Below, one piece after another: positions 23,822 through 32,771 of a stretch of 64,000 bases of DNA. The notes below the pieces were generated by a model. It was given only the letters and a program-made list of their open reading frames with translations, was not told the origin of the DNA and made no database searches. The stretch is from the NCBI GenBank assembly GCA_017545865.1, contig JAFWXO010000033.1:62001-126000 (forward strand), read 5' to 3'. Both the position numbers and the translations under genes were made by a program. Within the stretch, counting starts at the first letter, position 1, and the number at the start of each line of letters is the position of its first letter. This stretch comes from Clostridia bacterium. GTDB lineage: Bacteria > Bacillota > Clostridia > Christensenellales > Borkfalkiaceae.

Positions 23822-25264
23822 ATGGAAATTAAGAGAAATTTGACTTTACTTACAGACCTTTACGAACTCACCATGATGAACGGCTACCTTAAAGAAGGCA
23901 AGCAAGATGAAATCGTGGTGTTTGACGTGTTCTTTCGCCAAAACGAACTTATAACTTACTCTTTGGCGGCAGGGCTTGAACAGGCTATAGATTATATCTT
24001 AAACCTTTCTTTCGACGAAGAAGATATTGCTTACTTAAAAGGGCTTAATATTTTTAGCGCGGAATTTTTATCTTATCTTGAAGACTTCAATTTTTCAGGA
24101 GACGTTTATTCCGTTCCCGAAGGAACTATGGTTTTCCCGGGAGAGCCTATTTTAACGGTAAAAGCGCCCGTTATGGAAGCGCAACTTATTGAAACTGCAA
24201 TCTTAAATATAATTAACCACCAAACTTTAATCGCATCAAAGGCGGCTAAAATTCGTTACTCGGCAGGTGGGGACAACGTTATGGAATTCGGTCTTCGCAG
24301 GGCGCAAGGGCCGGATGCGGGCATTTACGGAACGAGAGCGTCGATTATCGGCGGTTGCAATTCAACGAGTAACGTTTTAGCAGGGCAAATGTTTGATATC
24401 CCCGTTGCGGGAACTCACGCTCACAGTTGGGTTATGAGTTTCCCTTCGGAATACGAAGCGTTTAAAGCCTACGCCGAAACTTATCCCGATGCAACGCTTT
24501 TACTCGTGGACACTTACGATACTTTAAAGAGCGGTATTCCAAACGCTATTAAAGTGTTTGATGAACTCAAAGCAAAGGGCAAAAAACCGCTTGGCATTAG
24601 AATTGACAGCGGTGACCTTGCTTATCTTACCAAAAAAGCGCGCCAAATGCTCGATAACGCAGGTTATCCCGATACCGTTATTTGCGCAAGTGGTGATTTA
24701 GATGAAAAACTTATTCAGTCGCTTAAACTTCAAGGCGCGAAAATCAATTCTTGGGGTATAGGCACTAAACTTATAACGAGCGCGGATATGCCTGCGCTTG
24801 GCGGTGTTTATAAACTTGCAGGCGTTGTAAATGCTGACGGAAGTATTACGCCAAAGATCAAAGTTTCGGAAACGACTGCTAAAATTACCAACCCCGGCTT
24901 TAAAAAGATTTTGAGAATTTACGATAAAAAGACGGGTAAAGCCGAAGCCGATTTGATTGCTTTGTTCGATGAAAAATTTGATACTTCTAAACCGCTCACT
25001 ATCACGCACCCCATTGAAACGTGGAAGAAAATCACCTTTACCGATTACGAGATTAAAGAACTTTCCGTTAAAATTATTGAAAACGGCAAACTCGTTTACA
25101 AATTCCCGTCGGTAAAAGAAATAGCAAAATTTGCAAAGGAAGAAATGCAGTCTTTTTGGGACGAGTATTTGAGGCTTGACCGCCCCCACGTTTACAAAGT
25201 GGACTTATCTGATAAACTTTTAAATTTAAAAACGGAAATGCTTTCTAACATTAGAAAGAGATAA
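23822..25264 (+). CDS. pncB: Nicotinate phosphoribosyltransferase
   Basis: A 480-residue enzyme of NAD salvage that makes nicotinate mononucleotide from nicotinate and PRPP. Seen: LTDLYELTMMNGYL at the N-terminus, FGLRRAQGPDAG, the His-containing GTHAHSWVMSFPSEYEAF (the phosphorylated His of the family), LGIRIDSGDLAYL, and SWGIGTKLITS. The length fits the long bacterial class. It probably heads a run with the downstream small gene and lspA-rluD, since gaps are short and no terminator intervenes. Confidence 0.95.
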   Translation: MEIKRNLTLLTDLYELTMMNGYLKEGKQDEIVVFDVFFRQNELITYSLAAGLEQAIDYILNLSFDEEDIAYLKGLNIFSAEFLSYLEDFNFSGDVYSVPEGTMVFPGEPILTVKAPVMEAQLIETAILNIINHQTLIASKAAKIRYSAGGDNVMEFGLRRAQGPDAGIYGTRASIIGGCNSTSNVLAGQMFDIPVAGTHAHSWVMSFPSEYEAFKAYAETYPDATLLLVDTYDTLKSGIPNAIKVFDELKAKGKKPLGIRIDSGDLAYLTKKARQMLDNAGYPDTVICASGDLDEKLIQSLKLQGAKINSWGIGTKLITSADMPALGGVYKLAGVVNADGSITPKIKVSETTAKITNPGFKKILRIYDKKTGKAEADLIALFDEKFDTSKPLTITHPIETWKKITFTDYEIKELSVKIIENGKLVYKFPSVKEIAKFAKEEMQSFWDEYLRLDRPHVYKVDLSDKLLNLKTEMLSNIRKR

Positions 25265-25268
25265 AACT

Positions 25269-25685
25269 ATGGAAGAACAATCTTTAAACTTAACGGCGCT
25301 TAGCGAAAATTCCGCTAAGGAAACGGACACGGGCGCTGAAAAACTTTATACCGCCGAGATTGAAAAGTTGAAACTTTTCAACGCAAGGTGGAAGGCGTAT
25401 ATCAATTCGGTGGTCAAAAAATACCCGTCGGACGCGACGAGAAAACTCGCTTTCGTTTCCGAACTTATAACGGAGATTTTAATGCGAGAAGAAACGCCTG
25501 ATTATTCCGTTATGGATAAGGTTGAAGAAATTTACAAAATCGTTGACGACGGCAGGGAATTCAAAACGGAAGAGCGCCCCTCTTTGTTTGGCGAAACGGA
25601 GAGTGGGTTTAACATGGAAGACGTTTTAAATCCCGGCGAACTCGACCTTTTGAGTTTATGCAAAGAACTTGGAGCAACAGACTAA
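25269..25685 (+). CDS. Conserved-context hypothetical protein upstream of lspA
   Basis: A 138-residue acidic, helical protein with no membrane segment. I do not recognise it. The C-terminal block MEDVLNPGELDLLSLCKELG is the most motif-like part. It starts 4 nt after pncB and its TAA stop overlaps the lspA start (TAATG), so its translation is coupled to lspA. In many Firmicutes this position holds a DivIVA-like or DksA-like gene, but the sequence here gives no support for either. Confidence 0.7.
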   Translation: MEEQSLNLTALSENSAKETDTGAEKLYTAEIEKLKLFNARWKAYINSVVKKYPSDATRKLAFVSELITEILMREETPDYSVMDKVEEIYKIVDDGREFKTEERPSLFGETESGFNMEDVLNPGELDLLSLCKELGATD

Positions 25686-26203
25686 TGATTTTTTATATCG
25701 TATGCTTGTTGATTGTGGGCGGAACGCTTGCTCTCGACCTTATAACTAAATATTTGGCGGTACAAAACTCTTTTAACTTCGTTGTTATACCAAAACTTGT
25801 AAAGTTTAAACTTTCTTATAACACGGGCGCGGCGTTTAGTTTTTTAAGCGGTAAAAGTTGGGCGCAAACCTTTTTTATAATACTCACGGTAGCGTCGCTT
25901 TTAGCAGTCGTTTGCTTTTTCGCATTTAAAATTATAAAAAAAGACCGTATGTCTAAGTGGGTGGGCGTTGCCCTTTCGCTTATTTTTGCAGGAGCGCTCG
26001 GCAACTTGATTGATAGAATTTCAATGGGCAAAGTGCGTGACTTTATCTTTTTGTTTTACGAAACGGATATTTTCCCCGCAATCTTCAACGTGGCGGACGT
26101 TTGCTTAGTTTCAGGCGTGATAACCCTTTGTTTTTATCTGCTCTTTATCGATAAAGACGGGTTGTTTGCAAAAAAGAACAAGGATAAAAAAGATGGAAAT
26201 TAA
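25685..26203 (+). CDS. lspA: Lipoprotein signal peptidase (signal peptidase II)
   Basis: A 172-residue membrane aspartyl protease that removes lipoprotein signal peptides. It has four hydrophobic segments; the two catalytic Asp are in GNLIDRISMGKVRDFI and FNVADVCLVSG, and NTGAAFSFLSG is also conserved. The start at 25685 is chosen because TAATG couples it to the upstream gene and the protein then opens directly with the first membrane helix. It overlaps rluD by 11 nt. The predicted lipoproteins in this window are likely substrates. Confidence 0.94.
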   Translation: MIFYIVCLLIVGGTLALDLITKYLAVQNSFNFVVIPKLVKFKLSYNTGAAFSFLSGKSWAQTFFIILTVASLLAVVCFFAFKIIKKDRMSKWVGVALSLIFAGALGNLIDRISMGKVRDFIFLFYETDIFPAIFNVADVCLVSGVITLCFYLLFIDKDGLFAKKNKDKKDGN

Positions 26204-27104
26204 AACGATAACGGTAACCAAAGGCGGAGAAAGGCTCGATAGTTACCTTGCAAAATCGCTTGACTATTCCCGTTCGAAAGTTCAAAAACTTATAGAAGAC
26301 GGTTTTGTTACCGTTGACAATAAAACTGCAAAGGCAAAGGAAATCGTTAAAGAAAATTCCGTTATAACAGTTGAAATTCCTAAGCCTAAGGGGTTAGACG
26401 TTAAGGCGGTTGATATCCCTTTAGACGTTATCTATCAAGACGATGACGTTGCCGTTATTAACAAGCCCCAAGGCTTAACCGTTCATCAAGGTAGTGGAAC
26501 GGGGGACGAAACGCTCGTTAACGCACTACTTTATCATCTTGATAGTTTAAGTGGAATAAACGGAGTTATACGCCCCGGAATCGTTCATAGAATAGATAAA
26601 GATACGTCGGGATTATTAGTCGTTGCAAAAAACGATACGGCGCATTTATCACTCTCTTCTCAAATAGAAAGCAAAACTTGCAAGAGAGAATATATCGCGT
26701 TACTTGAAGGGGAGTTAAAGCAAGATAAGGGTAGGATTGAAACCTTTATTTCACGCTCTACTAAAAATAGAACGATGATGGCGGTTAGTTCAAGCGGAAG
26801 AAAAGCCGTTACGAACTTTGAGGTGTTAGAACGCAAAAACGGCTATACGTTATGCAAATTTTTGCTCGAAACGGGCAGAACGCACCAAATTCGCGTTCAC
26901 TCAAAGCATATCGGTCACCCGATAGTTGGCGATCCCGTTTACGGGTTTAAAAATCAAAAGTTTAAACTTAATGGGCAACTTCTTCACGCAAGGCGTTTAA
27001 GTTTTATTCATCCGTCAACTAAAAAGTTGGTTGAATTTTACGCACCCGTTCCAATGTACTTTGAAGAACTTTTATTAAAACTTGGATTTAAAAATTACAA
27101 ATAG
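26193..27104 (+). CDS. RluD-type pseudouridine synthase (RluA family)
   Basis: A 303-residue enzyme: an N-terminal S4 RNA-binding domain (ERLDSYLAKSLDYSRSKVQKL), then the catalytic domain with the Asp in GIVHRIDKDTSGLLVVAK and the block GRTHQIRVHSKHIGHPIVGD. In B. subtilis the same gene (ylyB) follows lspA, as here. The target is probably 23S rRNA; the exact uridines cannot be told from sequence. The start at 26193 follows AAGGAT and overlaps lspA. Confidence 0.92.
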   Translation: MEIKTITVTKGGERLDSYLAKSLDYSRSKVQKLIEDGFVTVDNKTAKAKEIVKENSVITVEIPKPKGLDVKAVDIPLDVIYQDDDVAVINKPQGLTVHQGSGTGDETLVNALLYHLDSLSGINGVIRPGIVHRIDKDTSGLLVVAKNDTAHLSLSSQIESKTCKREYIALLEGELKQDKGRIETFISRSTKNRTMMAVSSSGRKAVTNFEVLERKNGYTLCKFLLETGRTHQIRVHSKHIGHPIVGDPVYGFKNQKFKLNGQLLHARRLSFIHPSTKKLVEFYAPVPMYFEELLLKLGFKNYK

Positions 27105-27112
27105 GAGTTACT

Positions 27113-27694
27113 ATGGCAAAATTTTTATCAAGACTTTTCAATACTAAAAAATCTCCTTTATTTTGGGCTTACTTCGTTATAGGCGTTGTGGTTACCGCCG
27201 TTTCGGTGGCGTTGATGCCCTTTTGGCAAAACACTAACGTTTTCTTTTCAGACTGGGGCGTAAGGTTTGTTAAAATCGTTATTGCGGTAATGGTTTTGGC
27301 GTATGCCTTCTTGTTCTTATTAAAGCGTATTCTTCGCCGTGGCGGTGGGGTTGTTAAAATACTTAGCATAATTGAGTTTTGCGTTTTAATTTTAATTTCG
27401 CTCGGCTTAATTTTATCTCAATTTTCAGTTTTCGCGTTAGACGCTTCAAAAATATTAGCGCTCGCGTTTTGGATGCGTGGTACGGTTGAAGTTTTTAGAG
27501 CCTTCTATACTGCAAGGTCGGGTTACAAATACCCCGTTTCAAAACTCGTTTTAGCGATAGTACTTTTAAGTTTAGGCGCGTATTTCTTCGGCGCTCCTTT
27601 CGTAACTAACGAGCACGTTTTATGGACGGCAACTATTTTCGGCGCAATTTTCGGCGTTATAACCTTTTTACTTGGATTTTTCAAAAAACCTTAA
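27113..27694 (+). CDS. Multi-pass membrane protein, HdeD/DUF308-like
   Basis: A 193-residue protein with about six hydrophobic segments in pairs. The stretch KILALAFWMRGTVEVFRAFYTARSG resembles the repeated unit of DUF308/HdeD proteins (small residues, then a short Arg-containing loop). The function is unknown in Gram-positives. GGAG precedes the start, 8 nt after rluD. A terminator follows directly. The family call is tentative. Confidence 0.6.
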   Translation: MAKFLSRLFNTKKSPLFWAYFVIGVVVTAVSVALMPFWQNTNVFFSDWGVRFVKIVIAVMVLAYAFLFLLKRILRRGGGVVKILSIIEFCVLILISLGLILSQFSVFALDASKILALAFWMRGTVEVFRAFYTARSGYKYPVSKLVLAIVLLSLGAYFFGAPFVTNEHVLWTATIFGAIFGVITFLLGFFKKP

Positions 27695-27702
27695 AATCAC
27701 GG

Positions 27703-27730
27703 AGCGGTGTTACTACACCGCTTTTACTTT
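27703..27730 (+). terminator. Terminator after the HdeD-like gene
   Basis: An 8-bp stem AGCGGTGT / ACACCGCT with a TACT loop, then TTTACTTT. The tail overlaps the -35 box of the next promoter. Confidence 0.75.
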
Positions 27731-27756
27731 ACAAAATTGAAAAATAAGTGTATAAT
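27728..27756 (+). promoter_or_regulatory. Promoter placing the transcript start on the ATG of the DUF512 gene
   Basis: TTTACA at 27728-27733, a 17-nt spacer, and TATAAT at 27751-27756. The expected transcript start, 7 nt after the -10 box, is 27763, the A of the start codon. Confidence 0.82.
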
Positions 27757-27762
27757 TTTTTT

Positions 27763-29058
27763 ATGCTCAAAATCTCTAAGGTTATTAAAAATCAAATAGG
27801 CAGTGAAATAGGTCTTAAAAAAGGCGATGAAATTTTAGCGTTCAACGGCTTTTTGGCGGAAGACATTTTAGACTATTTTTACTACGACGGGCAGGAGTTT
27901 TTCACTTTAACCGCAAACACGCGTGACGGCGAAGTTGATTTTGAAATTGAAAAGGATTTTGACGAGAGTTTAGGTTTGGAGTTTTTAAGCGACGGGTTGG
28001 AAATTAAAAATTGCCGTAACAGTTGCATTTTTTGTTTCGTTGACCAAATGCCTAAAGGTATGCGCCCCTCACTCTACGTTAAGGATGACGATTATCGCCA
28101 AAGTTTTTTGCGCGGTAATTTCGTAACGCTAACTAACGTTACGGATAGAGAGATTGATAGAATTATCCGCTTACAGCTTAGCCCTATCTACGTTTCCGTT
28201 CAGGTAACCGACTCTGAAATTAGAAAAAAAATGCTCGGCAATCGTTTTGCGGGGGATATTTTAGAAAAGTTAAAAAAGTTAACTGAAAACGGCATTTTAG
28301 TTCACACCCAAGTGGTGTTAGTTCCTTCCGTTAACGACGGCGCTGTTTTAGATAACACCTGCCACGATCTCGTTGCGCTCGGCGACAATATTTGCTCTAT
28401 CGCAATAGTACCGTGCGGAATAACCAAGTTTAGAGAAAACCTTTATAAAATTGAAGATATCTCTAGCGGTTACGCCCGTTGCGTTATCGAGCAAGTTAAA
28501 AATTTAAGTTCCCTTTTAAAAACGGATAAAATAACGCTTGCAGACGAGTTTTATTTGAGGGCTAAACTCCCACTTCCAAGCGGAGATAGTTATAACGGTT
28601 ATCCGCAAATTGAAAACGGCGTTGGCTTAACCACTAAATTTTTAACCGAACTTAAATCTTCAGTTAAAAAAAGTGATAAAAAGGGCAAATATTTAGTTAT
28701 AACGGGAACTTCCGCAAGTTCGATAATAGCCGAGCAAATTGAATTTTTAAAAGGCTATATTTCGGGGCTTGACGGTAAAGTTTTGCCCGTTGAAAACGAG
28801 TTTTTCGGTAGTACGGTAAACTGCACGGGGCTTCTCGTTGGGCGGGACGTGTTAAACGCCGTTAAAAAAGAGAAAGGGTATGAATATCTCGTTCTCCCGT
28901 CCGTTTGCTTAAAGCAAGGGGAAGACGTGTTCTTAGACGGGGTTACCTTAAAAGAAATAGCGAAAGAAACGGGGCTTAAAATTATAATAACCGACGGAAC
29001 TGGGGAGAGTTTTTTCCACGCGTTTTCGGGCGGTAGCAACGTAAGGATAATAAAATGA
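27763..29058 (+). CDS. DUF512 radical SAM-like iron-sulfur protein
   Basis: A 431-residue protein: an N-terminal PDZ-like domain (GSEIGLKKGDEILAFNGFLAEDILDYFYYD), then a radical SAM-type cysteine motif CRNSCIFCFVDQMPKGMRPSLYVKDDDYR, and the DUF512 domain. The family is widespread in Firmicutes and nearly always sits next to der, as here (4-nt overlap, ATGA). Its function is unknown. The start at 27763 matches the conserved N-terminus LKISKV; it has no Shine-Dalgarno and is predicted to be the first base of the mRNA. Confidence 0.9.
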   Translation: MLKISKVIKNQIGSEIGLKKGDEILAFNGFLAEDILDYFYYDGQEFFTLTANTRDGEVDFEIEKDFDESLGLEFLSDGLEIKNCRNSCIFCFVDQMPKGMRPSLYVKDDDYRQSFLRGNFVTLTNVTDREIDRIIRLQLSPIYVSVQVTDSEIRKKMLGNRFAGDILEKLKKLTENGILVHTQVVLVPSVNDGAVLDNTCHDLVALGDNICSIAIVPCGITKFRENLYKIEDISSGYARCVIEQVKNLSSLLKTDKITLADEFYLRAKLPLPSGDSYNGYPQIENGVGLTTKFLTELKSSVKKSDKKGKYLVITGTSASSIIAEQIEFLKGYISGLDGKVLPVENEFFGSTVNCTGLLVGRDVLNAVKKEKGYEYLVLPSVCLKQGEDVFLDGVTLKEIAKETGLKIIITDGTGESFFHAFSGGSNVRIIK

Positions 29059-30374
29059 GAAAACCAATAGTAGCGGTGGTCGGCAGACCAAACGTTGGCA
29101 AATCAACGTTCTTTAACAAAATAACGGGAAAGAAAATTTCCATCGTAAAAGATAAACCTGGCGTTACGCGTGACAGGATTTATTGTGATGCGGAATGGTG
29201 CGGAAAGGCTTTCACCGTGATTGACACGGGCGGTATTGAACTTAAGTCTCAAGACGAGATGTGGATGCACATTAAAAAACAAGCGGAAATCGCCGTTGAA
29301 ACGAGTGACGTTATACTTTTTATGTGTGACGTTAAGGGTGGGCTTACCGCATCGGATATAGAAGTTGCCTCAATGCTTAGAAAGAGCAACAAGCCCATAG
29401 TTTTAGCCGTTAACAAACTTGATAACTACGATGAAACTTTGCTTTACGATTATTACGAGTTAGGCTTAGGAACGCCTATCGGTATTTCTTGTGAACAAGG
29501 CAAAGGTCTTGGCGACTTGTTAGACGAGATTTGCTCGTATTTTGACGCGGTTGACGTTTCTGAAGATGATGAAACGGTAAAAATTGCAATCGTTGGCAAG
29601 CCTAACGCTGGCAAATCAAGTTTAACTAACAAACTTTTAGGCTTTGATAGAACTATCGTTTCTGGAATTGCGGGAACTACTCGCGACGCGATTGACACGC
29701 CTTTTACCTACGACGGCAAGAAGTTTACGCTTATAGATACCGCAGGTATTAGAAAGAAAAAATCCGTGCATGAAGACGTTGAGTATTATAGCGTTGTTCG
29801 CGCTCTCGGCGCGATTAGGCGCGCTGACGTTTGCTTAGTGGTGGTTGATAGCACCGAGGGTTTAACCGAGCAAGACGTTAAGATACTTGGTTACGTTCAT
29901 GAACAGGGCAAACCGTCAGTCGTTGTAATGAATAAGTGGGACTTAGTGGAAAAGGATACCTTTACCATTGAAAAATTCCGCAAAAAGTTAGACGCCGACC
30001 TTGCGTTTATGGACTATTATAAGTCGGTGTTCATTTCGGCAAAAACAGGTCAACGTGCGGAAAAGATTTTATCGATAGCGCTTGAGTGCTTAGATAACGC
30101 AAGGCGCAGAATTTCAACGGGCACGCTCAACGATCTTATCGGCGATGCCGTTCGCACTACCGATCCGCCGACTAAACACGGCAGAAGGCTTAAAATTTAC
30201 TATACCGTGCAAGACGGGGTTGAACCGCCAACGTTTATAATGTTCGTTAACAACCAAGAACTCATGCACTTTAGTTATAAGAGATTTTTAGAAAATACTA
30301 TACGAAACGCATTTGATTTTTCAGGAACGCCTATTAAACTTATCGTTAGAGAAAAGGCGGAGGAAGAGGAATAA
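29055..30374 (+). CDS. der: Ribosome-associated GTPase Der (EngA)
   Basis: A 439-residue protein with two tandem GTPase domains: GRPNVGKST and DTGGIE in the first, GKPNAGKSS and DTAGIRKK in the second, with NKLD and NKWD for guanine recognition. The C-terminal KH-like domain ends with YKRFLENTIRNAFDFSGTPIKL. Der acts in assembly of the 50S ribosomal subunit. Its order DUF512-der-plsY is common in Firmicutes; it overlaps both neighbours by a few bases. Confidence 0.97.
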   Translation: MRKPIVAVVGRPNVGKSTFFNKITGKKISIVKDKPGVTRDRIYCDAEWCGKAFTVIDTGGIELKSQDEMWMHIKKQAEIAVETSDVILFMCDVKGGLTASDIEVASMLRKSNKPIVLAVNKLDNYDETLLYDYYELGLGTPIGISCEQGKGLGDLLDEICSYFDAVDVSEDDETVKIAIVGKPNAGKSSLTNKLLGFDRTIVSGIAGTTRDAIDTPFTYDGKKFTLIDTAGIRKKKSVHEDVEYYSVVRALGAIRRADVCLVVVDSTEGLTEQDVKILGYVHEQGKPSVVVMNKWDLVEKDTFTIEKFRKKLDADLAFMDYYKSVFISAKTGQRAEKILSIALECLDNARRRISTGTLNDLIGDAVRTTDPPTKHGRRLKIYYTVQDGVEPPTFIMFVNNQELMHFSYKRFLENTIRNAFDFSGTPIKLIVREKAEEEE

Positions 30375-31126
30375 TGACTTTAGGTATGCTTTGGTGGCAG
30401 TTTTTATTGCTTGCGATAGGCTCGTATTTAATGGGCAATATAAACTTTGCAATCATAATTTCAAAACTTAAAAAGAAAGATATTAGAACTTTAGGTAGCG
30501 GAAACCCAGGCACTCTCAATATGAGCAGAAATTTCGGATTGAAGATTGGGCTTTTAACCTTGGTTTTAGATATTTTTAAAGGCGCAATTCCAACTTTTAT
30601 CGGTTTTATTATATATAGAAACACATATTTTGTTGGAACGAGTTTGTCTATTGAACTTTTAGCAAAAGTAGGCTGTGGTTTCTTTGCGGTGCTTGGGCAC
30701 GTTTTCCCCGTGTTTATGAAGTTTAAAGGCGGAAAGGGCATAGCAACCACTATCGGCGTGTTTGCAGTTTGTAACCCCTTAATCGCCGTTATTAGCGGAG
30801 CGTGCGCAATACTATTTATTATGCTCACTGAAATCGGCGCGATGGGTTCGTTCATCGCAACAACTCCCGGCGCGGTGGCGGTTTGTTACAGCGTTTACAA
30901 GGCGTATATTGAAGTTAGCGTTCCTTCGGTTAGCAACGTTATTTTAGCGATAATAACTAATCTATTAGTAGTTTTGCTAATTGCTCTCACTTGGTATGCT
31001 CACCGCAAAAACATCAAGCGTATGCTCACTGAAGAAGAGCATCCAACCAACTGGCTTCAAATGATAAAAGAATCTCGAATAAAGAAAAAGAGCGTTCAAG
31101 ATAAAAAAGAAGAAACCGTGGAATAA
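30374..31126 (+). CDS. plsY: Acyl phosphate:glycerol-3-phosphate acyltransferase
   Basis: A 250-residue membrane protein that acylates glycerol-3-phosphate, the first step of phospholipid synthesis with acyl phosphate from PlsX. The family's motifs are seen in RTLGSGNPGTLNMSRN and FKGGKGIATTIG. Usual PlsY is about 200 residues; this one has a charged C-terminal tail of roughly 35 residues (RKNIKRMLTEEEHPTNWLQM and onward) of unknown role. It shares TAATG with the der stop. The first box of the spoIVA promoter overlaps its stop codon. Confidence 0.9.
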   Translation: MTLGMLWWQFLLLAIGSYLMGNINFAIIISKLKKKDIRTLGSGNPGTLNMSRNFGLKIGLLTLVLDIFKGAIPTFIGFIIYRNTYFVGTSLSIELLAKVGCGFFAVLGHVFPVFMKFKGGKGIATTIGVFAVCNPLIAVISGACAILFIMLTEIGAMGSFIATTPGAVAVCYSVYKAYIEVSVPSVSNVILAIITNLLVVLLIALTWYAHRKNIKRMLTEEEHPTNWLQMIKESRIKKKSVQDKKEETVE

Positions 31127-31149
31127 TTAAATAAATCCCCCCATATACT
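31121..31149 (+). promoter_or_regulatory. Candidate sigma-E promoter of spoIVA
   Basis: GAATAAT at 31121-31127, a 14-nt spacer, and CATATACT at 31142-31149. Each box has one mismatch to the B. subtilis sigma-E consensus (KMATATT, CATACNNT). spoIVA is sigma-E dependent in B. subtilis. Confidence 0.65.
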
Positions 31150-31174
31150 GTAGAGTATTCGGGAGGATTTTTTT

Positions 31175-32653
31175 ATGGAAAAGTTCGATATTTATAAGGA
31201 CGTTGCAAGTAGAACCGACGGTGATATCTACGTGGGCGTCGTTGGCCCGGTAAGAACGGGCAAGTCGACGTTTATCACTAAGTTCTCTGACCTTATGGTA
31301 ACGCCGAATATTTTAAATAAAGTAAAGCGCCAAATCGCGATTGACGAGTTACCGCAATCTGGATCTGGCAAAACGGTTACTACAACCGAGCCAAAGTTCG
31401 TTCCGTCTGAAGCGGTTAAAATTACCTTAAAGGGTAAAGCGCAAGCGAAAGTCAGGCTTATAGATTGCGTTGGTTATATGGTTGACGGCGCGCTCGGAAC
31501 TACGGAAGACGGGGTTGAACGCCAAGTTAAAACGCCTTGGTTTAACGAGCCTATTCCCTTTACAAAAGCATCTGAAATCGGCACGGAAAAGGTTATTAAA
31601 GAGCACTCAACTGTTGGCGTTTTAGTTACCACCGACGGCAGTTTCACCGATATCCCACGGGAAAATTACGTTTTAGCCGAAGAAAGAGTGGTGGCGGATT
31701 TAAAAAATTGCCAAAAGCCGTTCGTTATCGTTTTAAACGTTCAAGATGAAAATTCTATAAAGGCAAAGGAACTTGGCGAAGCCTTGACCGACAAGTACGG
31801 CGTTAGGGTTATAACTAAAAACCTTTTAACGATAGATGAAAACGGATTTATCGATATTTTAGAAAACTTGCTTATGGAATTTCCGCTCAAGTCATTTGAT
31901 ATTGATATGCCTAAGTGGATGCAAGTTTTACCTTCGGATAACGAGATGATTTCAAACGTTATCGAACGGGTAAAGGACGTTTCAAAGATTGCAACCAAAG
32001 TAAAGCACTACAAAATTATTGAAGATGCGCTCTTGCAAGCCGATTGCGTTAACCAAGTGGTAAAATCAAGCGTAAATTTAGGAGAAGGCTTAGCAAAATA
32101 CGAGTTTACCGTTAAAGACGGGCTGTTTTACAACCTTTTATCAAGTTTATCGGGCGATGAGATAGGCGATGAGTTTGCGCTTATGAGTTACGTTAAGGAA
32201 TTAAAAACCGCAAAAGAAAATTATAAAAAATTTAAAAACGCCATTTTAGAAGCGGATGAGTTTGGTTACGGCGTTGTTGTGCCGAAAGATTGCGAAATGG
32301 AGATTTCTTCGCCTGAAATCGTAAGGCGTGGGAATAGATTTTCCGTTAAAATAAAGGCAAATTCTTATTGCACGCACCTTATAAAAATAGGCGTTTCGGC
32401 TGACGTTTCGCCCATATCAGGTAGCGAAAAGCAGTGCAAAGACTTCGTTGAATACTTAAATTCTCAATACGAACAAGACCCCGAAAAAGTGTGGAATACC
32501 GATATTTTCGGCAAGAGTTTAAAGTCGCTTGTTGAAGAAGAAATTACGGGCAAAATCAATTCAATGAAGCCAGAAATCAAAAATAAAATGAGAAAAACGG
32601 TAACGAAAATAGTAAACGACGGGCGCGGTGGACTTTTATTTATCGTCATTTAA
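31175..32653 (+). CDS. spoIVA: Stage IV sporulation protein A (spore coat morphogenetic ATPase)
   Basis: A 492-residue protein that polymerises on the outer forespore membrane and forms the base of the spore coat. The N-terminus DIYKDVASRTDGDIYVGVVG and the Walker A GPVRTGKST are typical, with the long conserved segment through GVERQVKTPWFNEPIPF and the C-terminal LLFIVI. GGGAGGA precedes the start. A candidate mother-cell sigma-E promoter lies upstream. Its presence shows that the organism encodes the sporulation programme. Confidence 0.97.
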   Translation: MEKFDIYKDVASRTDGDIYVGVVGPVRTGKSTFITKFSDLMVTPNILNKVKRQIAIDELPQSGSGKTVTTTEPKFVPSEAVKITLKGKAQAKVRLIDCVGYMVDGALGTTEDGVERQVKTPWFNEPIPFTKASEIGTEKVIKEHSTVGVLVTTDGSFTDIPRENYVLAEERVVADLKNCQKPFVIVLNVQDENSIKAKELGEALTDKYGVRVITKNLLTIDENGFIDILENLLMEFPLKSFDIDMPKWMQVLPSDNEMISNVIERVKDVSKIATKVKHYKIIEDALLQADCVNQVVKSSVNLGEGLAKYEFTVKDGLFYNLLSSLSGDEIGDEFALMSYVKELKTAKENYKKFKNAILEADEFGYGVVVPKDCEMEISSPEIVRRGNRFSVKIKANSYCTHLIKIGVSADVSPISGSEKQCKDFVEYLNSQYEQDPEKVWNTDIFGKSLKSLVEEEITGKINSMKPEIKNKMRKTVTKIVNDGRGGLLFIVI

Positions 32654-32680
32654 AAAGGGAAGATTTTTTCTTCCTTTTTT
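32652..32680 (+). terminator. Terminator after spoIVA
   Basis: Stem AAAAAGG-G-AAGA / TCTTCCTTTTT with one bulged G, around a T-rich loop. The 3' arm doubles as the T tract. Confidence 0.7.
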
Positions 32681-32698
32681 GCTTAAAAAAATTCACTC

Positions 32699-32727
32699 TT
32701 GAAAAACGAAAAAACCTATTGTATAAT
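32699..32727 (+). promoter_or_regulatory. Promoter of the EF-G-like gene operon
   Basis: TTGAAA at 32699-32704, a 17-nt spacer, and TATAAT at 32722-32727. AGGAG precedes the ATG at 32772. Confidence 0.85.
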
Positions 32728-32771
32728 AAATGTAACGGAAACTATCCGAATTAAATTTTAGGAGTACATTT

